Origin: Pezizomycotina sp. ARF18
Taxonomy: Eukaryota; Ascomycota
Reading direction: 5' to 3'
Assembly: GCA_002224055.1 (NCBI GenBank)
Contig: AZLU01000184.1
Span: 1-64,000 of the forward strand
Length of the DNA stretch: 64,000 bases
Shown here: in pieces, positions 12,744 through 27,100 of the stretch
Layout of the letters: every line of letters begins with the position of its first letter
How positions within the stretch are numbered: the first letter of the stretch is position 1
The notes under the pieces: model-generated
The model's input: the letters and a program-made list of their open reading frames with translations, nothing else
Told to the model about the DNA's origin: nothing
The model's database searches: none
Made by a program: the position numbers and the translations under genes

Positions 12744-15700
12744 GTTTAATATTGAGGTATATAAATGGATTCTGAACTGAGGATAGGAAAGGAGCGTTTA
12801 TACAGATGTATCTTTTATGTGAAAGGGATTCTGGATGCTCGCCAAGGGTATTGAGTATGTTGCTGTAAGAGAATATTACTTTGAGCGGGAATGTAGGGCC
12901 ATTTTTATGTTGGACTTTGCGATCGCGGTCTGCGCGGAGCAATGTGCCGGACGCTATGACGATGAAACTCTCCCCGACACTTTCTCCAAGTGCTGACCCT
13001 AGAGATAGTAGCTACTGTGTCTCCCCGAGCGAATGGCAGAATATCACTGATGTATGTACATTGCATCGAGGCTCGGCTTGCAAGGGTTAGAGAAAATTCT
13101 TCAGGTTCGACAAGTTCCGGCAGCGTGGAAACTTCCGACGTTACGTGCCTAAACTCCATGGTCATCCTCACCACGTATATCAAACTTCAATGCATGCATC
13201 TCCCACGCTGACCGGGATGTGAGATTGCGACTGGGAAATGGTCCAAACGGAATCCATTCGCCTCCAAGGATTCCTCCCAATACTGACTTAATCATACTAT
13301 TCATCATATCATATCAGTAAATGCAGGACGTTTAGAAATCGAGCACTAGCGCGAAGGTAATTACGTAAGAGCGGGTAAGACTTGATGAACGCAGTGGGGC
13401 TTTTAGGAAGTTATTTTGCATTGTAAAACTCCATTCGCTTCGTGAACCTCCCCTTTTTGATGACACTCTGAGTTGTATGCAATAAGGGCAATATAAACTT
13501 TGATCTTACCAACGGTTTTGTGAGCGCGCATCTTATTTTGTTCAGCGTTGTATCCTTTCGTATTCTCCATTTAAAGTTCACCTTCCGGCTCGCATAGCCA
13601 TGCGAGCAACGGACAAATAAATGACCCATACTTCAGAGAATGCTTCGGATAAGTTCGGAATAACTGGGTTTTAAAATTCTACCTTTGGTGCGAAGTAAGT
13701 GCATGCGTTCAAGATGCCACAGGTATCCGGTACAATACTACATAAGCACACACTCCTGGCTAGAATAGCCTTATTGGGATCGCCCTATAAGCGATAACTG
13801 ACAGGACCTCATTGACGAAGGACTCGTCTGAAGATGCTTCTTTCAAATAGTAGGAATAATTGAGTGGTATTCAAGATAGCAACGATATCCAGCTTTTCCC
13901 GAAAGCGAAACTCAATAAAACTCATTGGAGGCGCTCGCCTCCACGGACCCTAGTCACCATCCATGCTGATATCAGCAAGCATAAGGAGTATTGACCAGAG
14001 CATGTTCTACAAGAACCCTTCCAGAAGCTACTTTGTGTAATCCGCTGGATTAGGATAATTTACCCCTTACTCTAATAGTCTCTAAGGTCTGAAAATCATT
14101 TCCTTTCCTCGTCGGCAAAGCTAACATATTCTGGAAGGCGAGCTGCCATTTAGCTCCCGTGTTTATTAGTGAAGCGAAAGGCTTAATCTCCGCCTTCTAA
14201 TTATGGAAACAAACATTGACAAATCTTACATTTCGCGATTATTTTAGCCCTTCATTCTGGCACTGCCGACTCCCGATGAGCTTTGCCGGCGTTAAATATA
14301 GGATAGGTCTTTTCAAAATATAGAACCTCACAGCAAATGAAACTTCCTAGCAGCGTCCGGTCGCGTTAATTAGCTGACAGGGGGGACGACTAGCATCGTC
14401 GAGAATAGATGGCAGTTAACCTTGGCCCGGCTGGGCTATTTGGCGTGATTGTACACGGGTATATCGAATGACTTATAATGTTACGCCAAGTTGCGAATGT
14501 ATTTACGCTTTGGTTAATTCCCCGACGCAAGGGTGTGTCAGTGAGGCAATTTTTGCATTTCGTGGGCCAGCCTCGGGAATAGCCAGCCACATCTCCACGG
14601 AAGCCTCGAAGCACTGTGAAAATAGCGCTCACTACATGTATTTGGTCCCGCAGAAACCATTGCGATTGAATCGTGCAAAGCGAGCCGAAAAGTTTCCCCC
14701 AGGCTAAGGCTGAAATGACCATAGACAAGGCCGGCTCACTTTCCCAATACCTCGAATCGGCCTGAGGATCTACACAATACAAATAGCGTCTCATTCCGAG
14801 TGTATCGGCGCACTACCGGCGCACTACCGAGTCGAAGACTTGAACCACGCATCGGGGTGAGGCAAGGGTGCAGTGTAATGGTCTAAATATTATGAAGAGA
14901 GTTTTTTTTTTTTTTTTCCTGTTTTGATTTGGGTGGTATGTAACCATCGCCGACGGTGGCACAATAGTGCTCGAAATCACGGAATAATACAATTGCGATG
15001 TTCATATCAGGCCAATAGCCTTGCCTTTGTACAAGGTTCCTTCTTGTCCCAGAAGCCTGATATTTGATGAAGAGAGATGCATGCGCGCAGTACCCTGTAG
15101 CATATTCCTAACCATTTTACAAGGGGTATAGAGATCACCTCAACGGTTTATCGTCTGTGCGTGCCTTCTTGAAGGTCTCGTGGCGTGAATAGGCATTCTG
15201 GCAAGGCGAGGGTACGGACGTTATAGCAGATTCCCAGCGGGGCGGTAAACAACCTAAAATCAATACACCACTCGTCCCAGCCTCGTCCGAAGAGGCAAGC
15301 GGCAAATTCGTCCAATTATTCCCAGAATTTTTGACACAGGCCTCGTTGCTCCAAAGGAAGACGAGGGAAAGGCCCATGCTTCCCATGCATTGATCTCATC
15401 AACCTCGTGGCACCCTTGTTCGTGAGCATTCCATCTTACATCTCAATTTTACTATTCTTCGGTAGAGAATAGCTAAAGGAGAGACATTCCTCATTCTTTG
15501 CTTAGTATCAAGATGGATATAATGCTGCCATACAACGAAGTAATACTGTGGCAACAGCATGGGTTTATGGAATGTAATTCGGACTCGGGCAGTCAACTCG
15601 ATCCATGACATGGAACAAGGGAAGCAAAATTTTCTCTCTAGATGAGGTATTAAGTGGTAAATCAAATCATGGTATAATGAGAAGAAGCAAAACATATTGT

Positions 15701-16104
15701 CTCGACGACAGCCTTGGACGCTTCAGCGAAGACTTCTCTATGAGCTAGAATAGACGTGGTGATACCGTATAATCGAGCCCAGCCTTTATATAGACTGATA
15801 GGACCCTGTCACTGCAAGGGATGCCTAGATATCTTGACCGATATTTTTCTCCCTGATCATCGGACGTATACTCTATAACTAACGGTTAATTGCAATCTCC
15901 ATACTTCGGCTCTCCAGCTTCTCCAAATTTTGAAGTCTTCATATTCATTGCCTAACACTATCGTCTCTACATTTCTCTGCTCTCAGCTCAATTTGTCAAC
16001 TTGTTAGCCATAGTCCCCACGACTGCCAAAGTCTTCCGTCCGTACTCTTTCTCTTAATACTCCTAATACCAAATAATATACCCCACAAATTCCTAACAGT
16101 GACA
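12744..16104. other. Divergent intergenic region between oxygenase and NRPS
   Basis: About 3.4 kb with no convincing gene. Open stretches at 12881-13211, 14390-14794 (minus, 134 codons) and 15135-15386 (minus) have no recognisable motif. A T run lies at 14902-14918 and an exact 11-bp duplication at 14806-14827. The last 200 bp before the NRPS start are C/T-rich, typical of a fungal promoter. It is long enough to hold a small regulatory gene, but I do not see one. Confidence 0.4.
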
Positions 16105-18180
16105 ATGTTTCCTGACGTTATCCCTAATGAATCAATTGCGTCACTCGCTGACGATATCATCTCAAGGTACCCTCCATATTGCTGTTGACTATGAATCGCG
16201 TTTACACTTGACCTACAGCCAATTAGGCGAGAGAGCAAGCAGGCTTGCCTATCAACTGAGCGCAGAAGAGGGTATTCAGAAGGGCGATCTCGTGCCCGTT
16301 GTCCTGACGCGCTGCTTCGCGCAGGTCGTGGCAATAATTGCCCTGGCACGGATTGGCGCGGTTTACGTGCCGATCGATCCAGAAATACCCAAGGCGAGGA
16401 CTGAGCATCTCATCCATCGCATTTCGCCAAAATCCATCATCACTACCGAAAAAGTAGTCGAATCTTACGGACTCGGTAATATCATACCGAAATATCTTAA
16501 TGCTGCACCTTATAATTCAGCATCAGAAGAACTCGAATCATCTGAAGACTCATTTTCAGAGGGCGGGGTTCAATTAGCACCTGAGGCGAGTTCTTTACCC
16601 GCAGGTGGCGCCGGGCGACATCTGATTTCCCACATCCCATCCAGATGATCTCGCCGCGGTGCTTTTCACCTCAGGCAGCACGGGCACGCCGAAGGGCGTC
16701 AAGCTGTCCCACCGCAATCTCATCGAACCGGCACGTTTCCTAGCCCGCCACGAAAATATCACCGCTTCCTCTGCCGTATTCCAATTCTCCTCCAGCGCGT
16801 TTGACGTACACCTAATCGATATCACTTGCACTATTTTCACCGGAGCCCGGCTCTGCCAGGTTTCTAAAGATAATATGCTCTCAGACGTCGGGTACTGGAT
16901 CAATCTGACTGGATCCGACGTCGTGCACCTTACCCCTCCGTCATCTCCACTCTTGTTCCGAGAACGTTCCGACATTAAAGTACATGGTTACTTGCGGCGA
17001 GCCTGTGACACCGACAATCATTCGAACGTGGAGCGAGAAGGTGTTGTTAACGAACCTTTACGGGCCCTGCGAGGCCAGCTCCGTTGTTTCCATCGCTCTG
17101 AAACCGGATTCGGCACCGGCTGTCGTCGGAACAGCAAATCACCACGCCACGATCGCGATAGTAGATCCTGAAACTAAGACCCGCCAACCCAACGGCGAGG
17201 CGGGCGAAATCTACGTCACCGGTGAGTCCGTCGCGATGGGCTACCTCGGCGACGAGAAGACCACCGCCGAAAAATTCTTCGACGTTTTCGGCGACGGCAG
17301 GATATTTTACTCCACCGGAGACTTTGGCTGCATCACCCCGGACGGGGACTTCGTCTATTAGGCAGACAGGACTCTCAGGTGAAGATTAACGGCCAGCGAG
17401 TCGAGTTTTCCGAGATCGAACGATGCGTTGCGCCTCACGTGGGCCTGTACGTAATCCGGGCAATAAAGGATGCCAAAGACAACCAGCAGCTGAGGCTGTA
17501 CGCCTTCGTCACTGTCTCGCGGACCTGGTGTGTCCTGAGGACGAGGTAGCCTTTAGCGAGAACTACGAACTCATGAAGTCCATCGATTCGGCATGCAGGT
17601 CGTCACTACCAAGCTACATGACCCCGCGCGTGTTCGTCGTCGAAGCTATGCCTAGAAACCTTTCGGGCAAAATTGACGCGAAAAGGCTAGAGAGCGTCCT
17701 CCTGGAGCATTTAGCACAGTCGAAACATCCCTGGCCTGACAAAAGGGAAGGCAGCAAAGGTGACGGTGGCAGGAGCGACAGCAGCAATCGCAGTGCTAGC
17801 GACGAAGGCGACGGCGACAATGTGGCTCAGCGAGTCGCGAGCATTGTTTGCAACATTATCCAAGGTGGCGGGCCCGCGCGTTGATGACGACCTCTTCCTA
17901 TGGGGTCTTACGTCTCTGGACACCATGATGATGATAAAGGACCTGGATAAGGTATTCCACGTCCTGCTTCCGTTAGGGAGATTATGTCTGCACGCACCAT
18001 TCGCGGCATCGTGGCCCTCATTTTGGAAAAGGTTGCGGAGGACGAGACGGATAGCGACTCTGCTGGAAGCCCCGGATCTTCATCCGGTGTACACACGCCT
18101 TACACCCAGTCTTCGTCGTACTTGCCCTCTCCAGGGCTAGGATCCAGTGGGCGTTTCCTGTCGGTCCATACACCATGACA
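16105..18180 (+). other. NRPS module 1 (A1-T1, loading) and Ser-rich linker
   Basis: Initiation module without a C domain. A-domain motifs: [17 protein letters not shown] (16210-16260), [14 protein letters not shown] (about 16660-16700), FDVHLIDI (about 16800), NLYGPCEAS (about 17055), YSTGDFG (about 17310), [11 protein letters not shown] (about 17380), LPSYMTP and [11 protein letters not shown] (17650-17690). Hand-extracted specificity residues by comparison with GrsA-A: DVIHVCLSVK. The T domain reads [21 protein letters not shown] (17885-17945), with the Ser of TSLD as attachment site. It is followed by an acidic then Ser/Pro/Gly-rich linker (about 18035-18178), unusually long for an intermodule linker. 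Confidence 0.85.
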
Positions 18181-21100
18181 TCTCTATCGCTAAGTCGGAA
18201 GAGCTCGATGGGAAATCTCAAGTTGAACGTTCCTAGTTTGCCGACCCCAAGCAATCTCAACTCCGACGGAAGTTTCTTCGTTCAGACTTCACCGGCACAG
18301 AACCGAATCTACGCTGCCACAAAGCTAGGCCACAACTACAACTGTAGTTTCGTGATGAAAGTGAAACTGGACTTCCTCCGCTTTACATCTGCGATGCAGG
18401 TCATTTGTTCTAGACACGAGGTGCTTCGTTCGACCTACCACGAGGACGAACAGGAGATGGCCAAGCAGAAAGTCCATCCCGCGGCATCTCTGAAACCGGT
18501 TATCCGCGAGGATAGCGCCTATGAGAAGTTTGACCATGCTCTCAATAACATCAAGGAGGAATCTAAAGCCGACTTTGACCTAGAAGTGGACTCCCCGTTA
18601 AGAGCGACGTATTACTCCAGTCCTGGACTCCTTCACATATGCATCCATCATATAGCGATAGATGAATGGTCATTTGATTGTCTCTTGCGGGAGCTGGAGT
18701 TGGTGTATCATCAGCAGTCCAAAGCCCGAAGCATCGAACTAACGGCATCCACAACTTGTTCCTCCAGAGTCTCGGGGCCGTGCGCCAGTATAGCGAGTTT
18801 GCAACCTTGCAGACTTGCCGCTCACCAGATGAGCAGATGACAAACCTCGACTGGTGGGCAAAGACAATTTTGCGCGAGCATACTGAGTCTATAATCCCTC
18901 GGATAACAATGCTGAAGATTCCTCAAGAATCGGCGCCCTTCGAGGAGTGCGGACTTCACGTTCACAAACTCCCAGCTGGCGCTGTTAGGCATTTCGGCAC
19001 CGAAGTTTGTCAAAATACGACGCCATTCATCAGCTGGCTATCGCTGACTCAGGTTGTACTGGCGAGAATCTCCAGTCAACGATCTTTTATCCTCAACATT
19101 CCGTCACGGATCGGGCCAACATGCCGCAATTCTACGAGACCATCGGATTCTTCCTCAACACAGTCGCGTTTCCCGTCGCAGTTAACAATGCTTCCACCTT
19201 TTTCGATATTCGAAAGGCCGTGCAGGACCACTATCTCGATATACTCGCCCACCCAGCTCCTTACGAAGACGTTGCTCGTCGTCTACGATCTTTAGGTGGC
19301 GAAGCTTCCATGGAGCTCAACAGCGAACTCATGTTCGTTTTCCATGACAAGCGAAAGCCGGCAGCGGTCTCGGTTTCCTCGCCGTATCCACGCTTCTTAC
19401 AAGAGGCAAGGAGAATTGACCTTCCTTCGGCGGGAGCTAGGGTCGATCTAGTCATCCATTTCGACGAGAACGGCGAGGTTCCTGCGCTCAAGTTCGAATA
19501 CAAGTCGTCGCTGTTCCCGAAGCAATTTATTGAATGCCTGGGCCGCAGCTTCGAAACTATGCTTTTGGACATCGTAGCCGATACCGAAGCCAAAAGTATC
19601 TCGGACTTGCGTATCATCTCCGCCGCAGATGAAAACAAGTTGGAAACTTACTCTACCATGACCGAGATTCCGCAGCAAATGCAGGACCTCTGGATCAATG
19701 GTAACGGTGATGCTTTGCTCCACGATTTTGTCGTAAAGGTGGCCGATGAGTACTTTGATGAAGTGGCGCTCGAGTCTCTTAATGGAGAGAAGATGACTTA
19801 TGAGGTCCTTATGCACAGGGCAAGGAGCCTCGCTAGCTCCCTCCGCGCATCGTACGGCATTGGAAGCACCGTTGGCGACGTTGTAGCGTTAATGATGGAC
19901 AAATCTTTAACCTTGGTGGTTTGCCAGCTGGCAACCTTGATCGCCGGAGCGGCGTTCGTCAACGTTGACCCTTCGCATAAAGCTGCCGTCAACGAAAACA
20001 AGATAGAGGTCTGCAAGGCCAAGCTGGTTATCGTCGAAGACAAGACTAGCCAGCCTGTTTCGGCGCTGAAAAAGCGAAACGCAATCGTGAATATCGCTGA
20101 TTTCCTTGATCTCGCGGGGCTTCCACCCACTTACCTCGACCTCGAGCGGCCAAAGGCTTCCGACCTAGCTTACCTCTGCTTCACCTCCGGATCCACGGGC
20201 CAGCCAAAACTCATACCCATTCACCATGGAGCTGCTGCCGCTGGTATCGCAAGTCTGGTTCATGCCTATGGTATGGGACCGGGTGACAGACGCGGGATGT
20301 TGTGCAGTATCACGTTTGATATTTCGGTGCTCGAAGTATATCTCACGCTTGCGTGCGGAAGCACTTTGTGTATCCCTCCGACCGACGATGCCGTGACATC
20401 CGTTGCGGACGTGATAAATAAAATGCAGATAACCCACATTTCTCTCACCCCGACGGTCCTATCCAGCATTCAGGGTGGCCCCCGCGAGGTCCCCTCGCTG
20501 CGTTCGGTCTGCCTCGGCGGTGAACCCACACCGAGGAAGCTATTCAATATCTGGGGTAGAGAGCCCGGTTTGAGTCTCTTCAACGTCTACGGACCGTCTG
20601 AAACCGTTCTGGAAACTCACCGTCGCCAATTTTTTCTGGAGGATGACGACCAGGCCATTTCCCAAAAGATCGGCCGACCGTACCCCTCGCTCCGAAGTTA
20701 CGTCTTGGACTCATTCGGCAAACCAGTTCTTCCCGGTTGCGTGGGAATGCTGCACATCAGTGAAAGAGTCCCGGGTAGATGGGGCCAAGTCAGTCGAGGC
20801 TACCTTACGGAGCTGGCTGCCGGAAAGGAGAATCCTTTCTTCCAACACGACCGCTTCGGATGGACGTACTGCACGGGAGACCTGGCCTTCTATGATTTCA
20901 AAGGGGATTTCTATATCCAGGGACGTCAAGACGACCAGGTTAAACTCCACGGCGTTCGGTTTGACCTCGGCGATATAGAAGGCGCGCTATCATCCCTAGC
21001 CAACGGCACTACCCGTCATGGAGGTGTTGAGGTTGTGGTCACCCTATCCGCTCTCGGGGACGAGAAGCACCTCACTGCCTTTGTAAAGCATGATGCCTCG

Positions 21101-24100
21101 GGGCATTCTAGCGAGAACGCATCTCAGGACTACATTATGCCGGTCACCTCAGAAACCATGCATATCCTGAGAAAGCTTAGGGAGGAGTCCAGGGCGGTAA
21201 TGCATAACGTCATGGTGCCGCAGTACTGGGTGCCTGTTTGTCGCTATCCACTAAACGTCAACGGCAAAACCGACAGGAAAGCTCTTCAGGCACGGTTTGC
21301 TCATATAACTGGCAAGCGGGAATATCTCCTACTGGATCCAAAGGCTGAAAAGGGCGCGAGCGATTCGGAAGGAAACTCTCAGTTGGCTATGATAAACCCA
21401 AAGCTCCTGGCTATGTGGAGCACAATGCTCAAAATAGACCTCTCTGATATCGACATCGACCAACCGTTTTCAATGCTGGAGGTGATAGCATTTCTGCGAT
21501 CCTGTTTTGCTCCAAGGCCCGGGCTGCGGGATTGAAGGACTGCACTGTGTCGCAATTTTATAAAACCCCAACCTTGGCAGGTCTAAATGCCTTACTCTCG
21601 ACCAAGATTTCGCAGGCCCTAGTCGTCTCTCCGCCCGAGGAACAGCGATCACCTTATAGGCTCTGCAACGTCATAGGGATTACCGACGACCAAATCGATC
21701 GCTGTTTGACATCGCATTCCATCGATATATCCAAGGTAGCCCAAGTATACCCGTCACGGCTATGCAACGTTCTATGTTATTGCAGTCCATGGAGGATCCA
21801 CGCCTATACGCTTCCCAGCTTGTTTACCGTCTGTCTGGAGTTTTCGATCTTCGGCGCTTTCAGGCAGCGGCTGCTGCCGTACACCGAGCGCACCCATCTC
21901 TGCGGACAACTTTCGCTCAGACTCAAGGCCAAGAGACTTCCTTCGGAGAGCTCTTATCGGTCGAAATGAAAGCAAGCGAAACTGGTTTCTCCAAGTTGGA
22001 GGTCGAAAGTAAGCCGGAGGTTGATTTTGAATCCCTTCTTGAAGCTGATCGTGTTTCCGGTTTCCCTCTCGGAGGTTCTATGCTCCGGCTAAGAGTTTTC
22101 TGCGAATCCACTCACGTCTACTACGTGGCGATCACAGCCCATCACGCTAGCATAGATGGTTGGTCGGGCGATGTTATCGTTCGCGATTTAGCCTCAGCCT
22201 ACGCCGCCAACAGTATTGAGAATAGTCCATCGTTCTCGAGCTTTGTCGAATTTCATCAGCAATCGGATAGAGATGGGCTATAAAGTTTTGGCATCAGAGG
22301 CTACATGGCTTCTCACCAGCTACTACCTCTACCGAAAGCGGTTGCGCAGAGAACGAGATCCGCGTACTTCGACATAGAATATCACCCAGGGAAAGGACTT
22401 TTCCAAGTTCGCTGCCGAGCTGGGAATCACCAACGCGACCGTGTTCCAAGCAGCGGCATCTTTTGTCCTATCCAGAATGACAGGCTCAAATGACAATGTC
22501 TTTGGCATGGTTGTCGCGGGTCGGAACGCCGATATCCCCGGGATCGAGAGAATGGTCGGGAACTTCCTGAATACTATACCGTTCAGACATATCCTCGATG
22601 GCGACTTCGACGTCGCCTCGTGGTTGAAGCAAGTTCATGAACATTCCCTAGAATGCCTGCGCCACGATCACCTCTCACTTGAAGAGATCCTTCAACTAGC
22701 AGAGTCGCACACCTCCGGCGAACGGTTCTTCGATGTTGTCTTGAACTATGAGTTCCAAGCCGAGGAATCTGGTGGAGCGATCAAGTTCGGACCCGAGCTT
22801 GTTGTCGACGGCATCCAAGGAAGGGAAAACTCCGAGGTACCACTTACCCTTGTAATCGAGCATGTATCAGACGGCACGGTCATAACTGCGAAGTACGATA
22901 AATCGAAGTACTCGGAGGGTGCTGTGTCCTCTGCCTTGGAACAATACGCCAGGATCGTGGAAGATATCGTCGGAGATCCACATTCCGCGCACTCCCGCAA
23001 GGTCTCCAGCGTTGGCAGCCCCTTGACCTATAGGGAGCTCGACGCAATCAAAACTTCTCATACGAACTTGGACAGAAGCAACATGACGCTCGTCTCTGCT
23101 TTTAGGGCATCCGTACAACGATTCCCCAGGAATATTGCGGTCCACGATGCCTTCTCGAAATGGTCGTTTGAGGAAGTGGACGCAAAGTCTGATTCGGTTG
23201 CCGCCTACCTCGTGGAAAACGGTGTTGGTAAGGGCAAGGTTGTGGCATATTATCGGAAAAGTCAGCGGCCCTAGTAATAGCCATGTTAGGCGTCCTCAAA
23301 ACCGGCGCGGCTTACTGTCCGCTGGACGTTAACTCCCCTAAAGAACGCTTGAACTGCTCATTCGCAAGCTTGGCGCCAAAACCGTACTCGGCAATGACAG
23401 TGCCAGAAGGAACTCCCAGGATTCATCTCAATAGACGATATTCCGCGAGCTTTCTTCAAAAGCCAACGAAGGATCCTGTCAGATTCCCCTTGCTATATTC
23501 TGTTTACGAGCGGGACTACCGGTGAACCGAAGGGCTGTGTCTTATCCCACCGAGCCGTCTATAACGTCGTGGAGGAAACTTCCGCGCTATACGGAATCAC
23601 CCCCTCATCGCGCGTTTTATTGTTTGCAAACGCTGTATTCGATGCCTCTGTTGTGGATATCTATGGTGCTCTCAGTAGGGGTGCAACGCTGTGTATCCCT
23701 ACGCAAGAGGAGCTACTGACAGATCTCGCTATGGCGTCTCGAAGCTATCGTGCCGATATCCTTCACCTCACCCCGTCGGTCGCCAGCCTCCTAGCACCGG
23801 AAGATTGCCCAACGGTGAAGACTCTGGTTTTAGGCGGTGAGAAGGTCAGTGCCGCCTTACGCGATCGATGGGCAGCAAAGGTACGCCTAATCGATGGCTA
23901 CGGTCCGACTGAATGCGCGGTACAGGTTTCAGCTACCGTGATACATCCCTACATGGAAACCTCGGTGATCTCGCAGCCTCTCAAAGGAAACTTGCTCGTG
24001 CTCTTGGACAACTTCGGAAACGTCGCACGCGTCGGACAGGTTGGCGAAATCCATGTCGGAGGGACGCAGCTATTCGACGGATACTTGGGCGCCTCGGAGC

Positions 24101-27100
24101 TTACGGATAAAGTCCTCGTACCTGCACCCTTCAATAAGTCCGTAAAGCTGTATGCCACTGGAGATTTGGGCAGATACCGTGAAGGTATGCACATTGAGAT
24201 TGTCGGAAGGAAAGACACGCAGGTAAAGCTAGCGGGCCAGCGCGTGGAGGTTGAGGAAATAGAGTCCATTTTAGTTTCTTTGCCAACGTGCGTCGCGCCG
24301 CCGTTTTCGTTGACGGACAAATATTGCACGCTAGGGTCGAAGGCGACGAGGCCGGTCGAGAGGCTATCGAGGCCCATTGCGCCAGGATGCTCCCTCCGCA
24401 GCTTGTCCCCACGATATCTTTCGTGGCAGCAATCCCCATGACGGCTAGCAATAAGATTAATCGCAGGCAAGTCAAGGAGGACTTTGAGAAGTCATCAGAC
24501 CGTCGAAGTCAGGCCACGAAGTCTCCCCCGGCAACTTCGGAAGAGATATTCGTCGCGTCGGCAATCTCGAAGCTCGTAAACGGCCCGGTTGACGATACTA
24601 ACGCACTGCTGACTTCCTTCGGTCTCAACTCGATCGGCATGATGCAGCTCAGAGCAATCCTCGCTAAAAGGTACGGAACGAGCATGACTTACAGCCAGAT
24701 TAGAGGTGCCGGGACGATTCTACGCTTGGCTAAAAAGATATCGAGATTATCCGTTGCGGCTCCGGTAGCATCTCTGAGTAGCATTCTCGATCGCCGCGTC
24801 TCTCGAAAGAGTACGAAAGTCATGGGCACTTTATACCAGATGTGGCTCGCGCAGGAGCGGTTGCGAGACTCATCCTACAACGTTTGCCGGGTGGTCGAAC
24901 TTAAAAACGTCTACAAGCCGTGTGAGGTTTCGGACGCATTGCGTCAGGCAATTGACCACGTCGATATTTTCCGCTCCACATTCGAGTGGAACCATTCCGA
25001 AAATGCGCTGCAACAGGTTCATCACGAGTCTCCTCTTTTCGACCTCGAAGTCAAGCAAGATTATAACGAGGCTGCGATGAAGGAATTGTGTGAACAGGAC
25101 AGCAATTTCGTCTTCGATTTAAAGAGCGGTCCTCTCGCCAGGATCAAAATCTTCAGCAACTCTGGGGTTAATGGTGCCATTTTCGTTTACTACAATATCC
25201 ACCATATACTCGTCGACGAGTGGACTTGCGATGCGCTTGTTGACTCGCTCCTCAGGTTCCTGAACGGAAGAGATCAGCAGGAATTTACCACTCTCTCGGG
25301 TGAGACTGATGACAGCAACGCCGTGACGCAAGCTTGGAAAGCCAAGCTAGAGGACATCTCGCCTCTCGATACTACAAGTTGGCCGACCGGCACTGGAACC
25401 TCTCGTTCTGTTGGTGAGGTAGTGATTGAGGTCCCTGTCGCCCCGCAGTGGCAATCCAGAAGTTTTCTAAAGCTTCCGGTCAGTCCGCCTTCTCAATATT
25501 CCTTTCCGTCTTCCAGCTGCTACTCCACAAATATACCTCTGCGGAGGATCTGGCAGTGTTGATCCCATTAACTACTCGGGGAAATCAGCCGGAAACTCAC
25601 AATACGCTCGGTAACTTCACGAACACCGCCGTCATACGCTCGAATATCGTTGGCATTAACACCACCGCAGAGTTCATCCAAAAACCGGCGAATTCGTAGA
25701 CTTCGCGATGGATAACTCTCGCGCTCCACTGGATCAAGTCTTGAAATCCGTCGGTGCTTCGCTCCAAGAACATTCCGTAATGTTCTCTTTCAACAACGGA
25801 CAGGATCATTCGGAGGTCATCGATCGCTCGTCTGAGTTTTTGAGACCATTATCGGCAATGTTCGACATAACGTTCAATGTTGTCGCTTCGGCAGGATCGC
25901 AATTTTCCGTCGCTCTTCACTATGATCAGTCAAAATTCGATGGGGAGTTCATGCAGCTCCTAGTTGACGAGTACGTATCTCTAGCATCGAAAGGATATCA
26001 ATCAACAATCCAGTCCTTCATGGACAGCGGCATAGACCTTCGCACTGGTTCTTTCCTGAAGTCGCTTCCTGAACCGACGATCCTTCACCAACTATTCGAA
26101 CGGCAAGCAAAGAAGAACCCGCACTCCATTGCTATTGACTACTATTATGAGGGCAAACACGAACTCGTCACCTACGAGGAGCTCGATCGCAAGGCTGATA
26201 AGCTTGCGAATGCCTTAATCGAACTTGGGGTCGGCCGGGACGATATAGTGCCGATTTTCGCGGAACAGTCTCCGGACCTCGTCATCTCGTTCCTTGGAAT
26301 TCTCAAGGCTGGTGCGGCGTACACGCCTCTTGCGCGGGACGGAGTTTGGCCGGAGGAACGAATGACTCGTATCATTCAGCGTGTCAAAGCCAAAGTCATT
26401 GTTGCCGATTGCGCAGATGTTCCCGGAGCTCCCGGGAGTCCAAGTCGTCCCGGTCGTGTCGGATGGTGGCAGGCTCGATACCGCCCCACGCGTTAGCATC
26501 TCGCCGAGCGATATAGCTTATATCCTCTGGACATCCGGAACAACAGGCGAGCCTAAAGGCGTCAAAATCTCCCACGCATCCGCCGCGACAGCCCTGTCCA
26601 ACACTACACACGAAGTGTACGAGCGAGGCGCGGAAGATCGGGTCCTCAACTTCTCAAGCCCAATCTACGACGTCGTCGCCGAAGATGTCTTCTGTACTCT
26701 TTCTGTAGGCGCAACTGTCTGTATGGCTCCTCGTCGGGATCTTCTGGATCGGCTCGAGCACGTCATGATTGCGCTGAAGCCCACAATGTTGGATTTAACG
26801 CCGAGTGTCGCCTCCCTCCTCGATCCCTCAGTAACTCCGTTGAAAGTGCTCAGCGTCGGCGGTGAGGCGATAACGGAGAAAGTTATGAAGATATGGGGCA
26901 AGTCAACGAGACTTGTGAATGTGTACGGCCCATGCGAGAACACCGTCTCGTCAACTTTCAGGGTCGTGAAACTTGATGATGGCATGGACAAGAGATCGAT
27001 CGGCAAACCGCTTTCTACGGTCCGCGTTGCTATCCTAGACCGATGGAACAACATATCGCCACCATACGTTCCCGGCGAAATCTGTTTAGGCGGAAATCAA

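Noticed and set aside
14806-14827. Exact 11-bp tandem duplication CGGCGCACTAC
   Set aside because: Too short to mean anything by itself.
14820-14860. Reverse-strand GGTTCAAGTC as tRNA 3' end
   Set aside because: No matching stems upstream; only the loop sequence is tRNA-like.
17340-17400. Possible intron in A1 of the NRPS
   Set aside because: No usable donor, branch and acceptor set. The conserved motif continues directly in the adjacent frame, so this is a small frame change.
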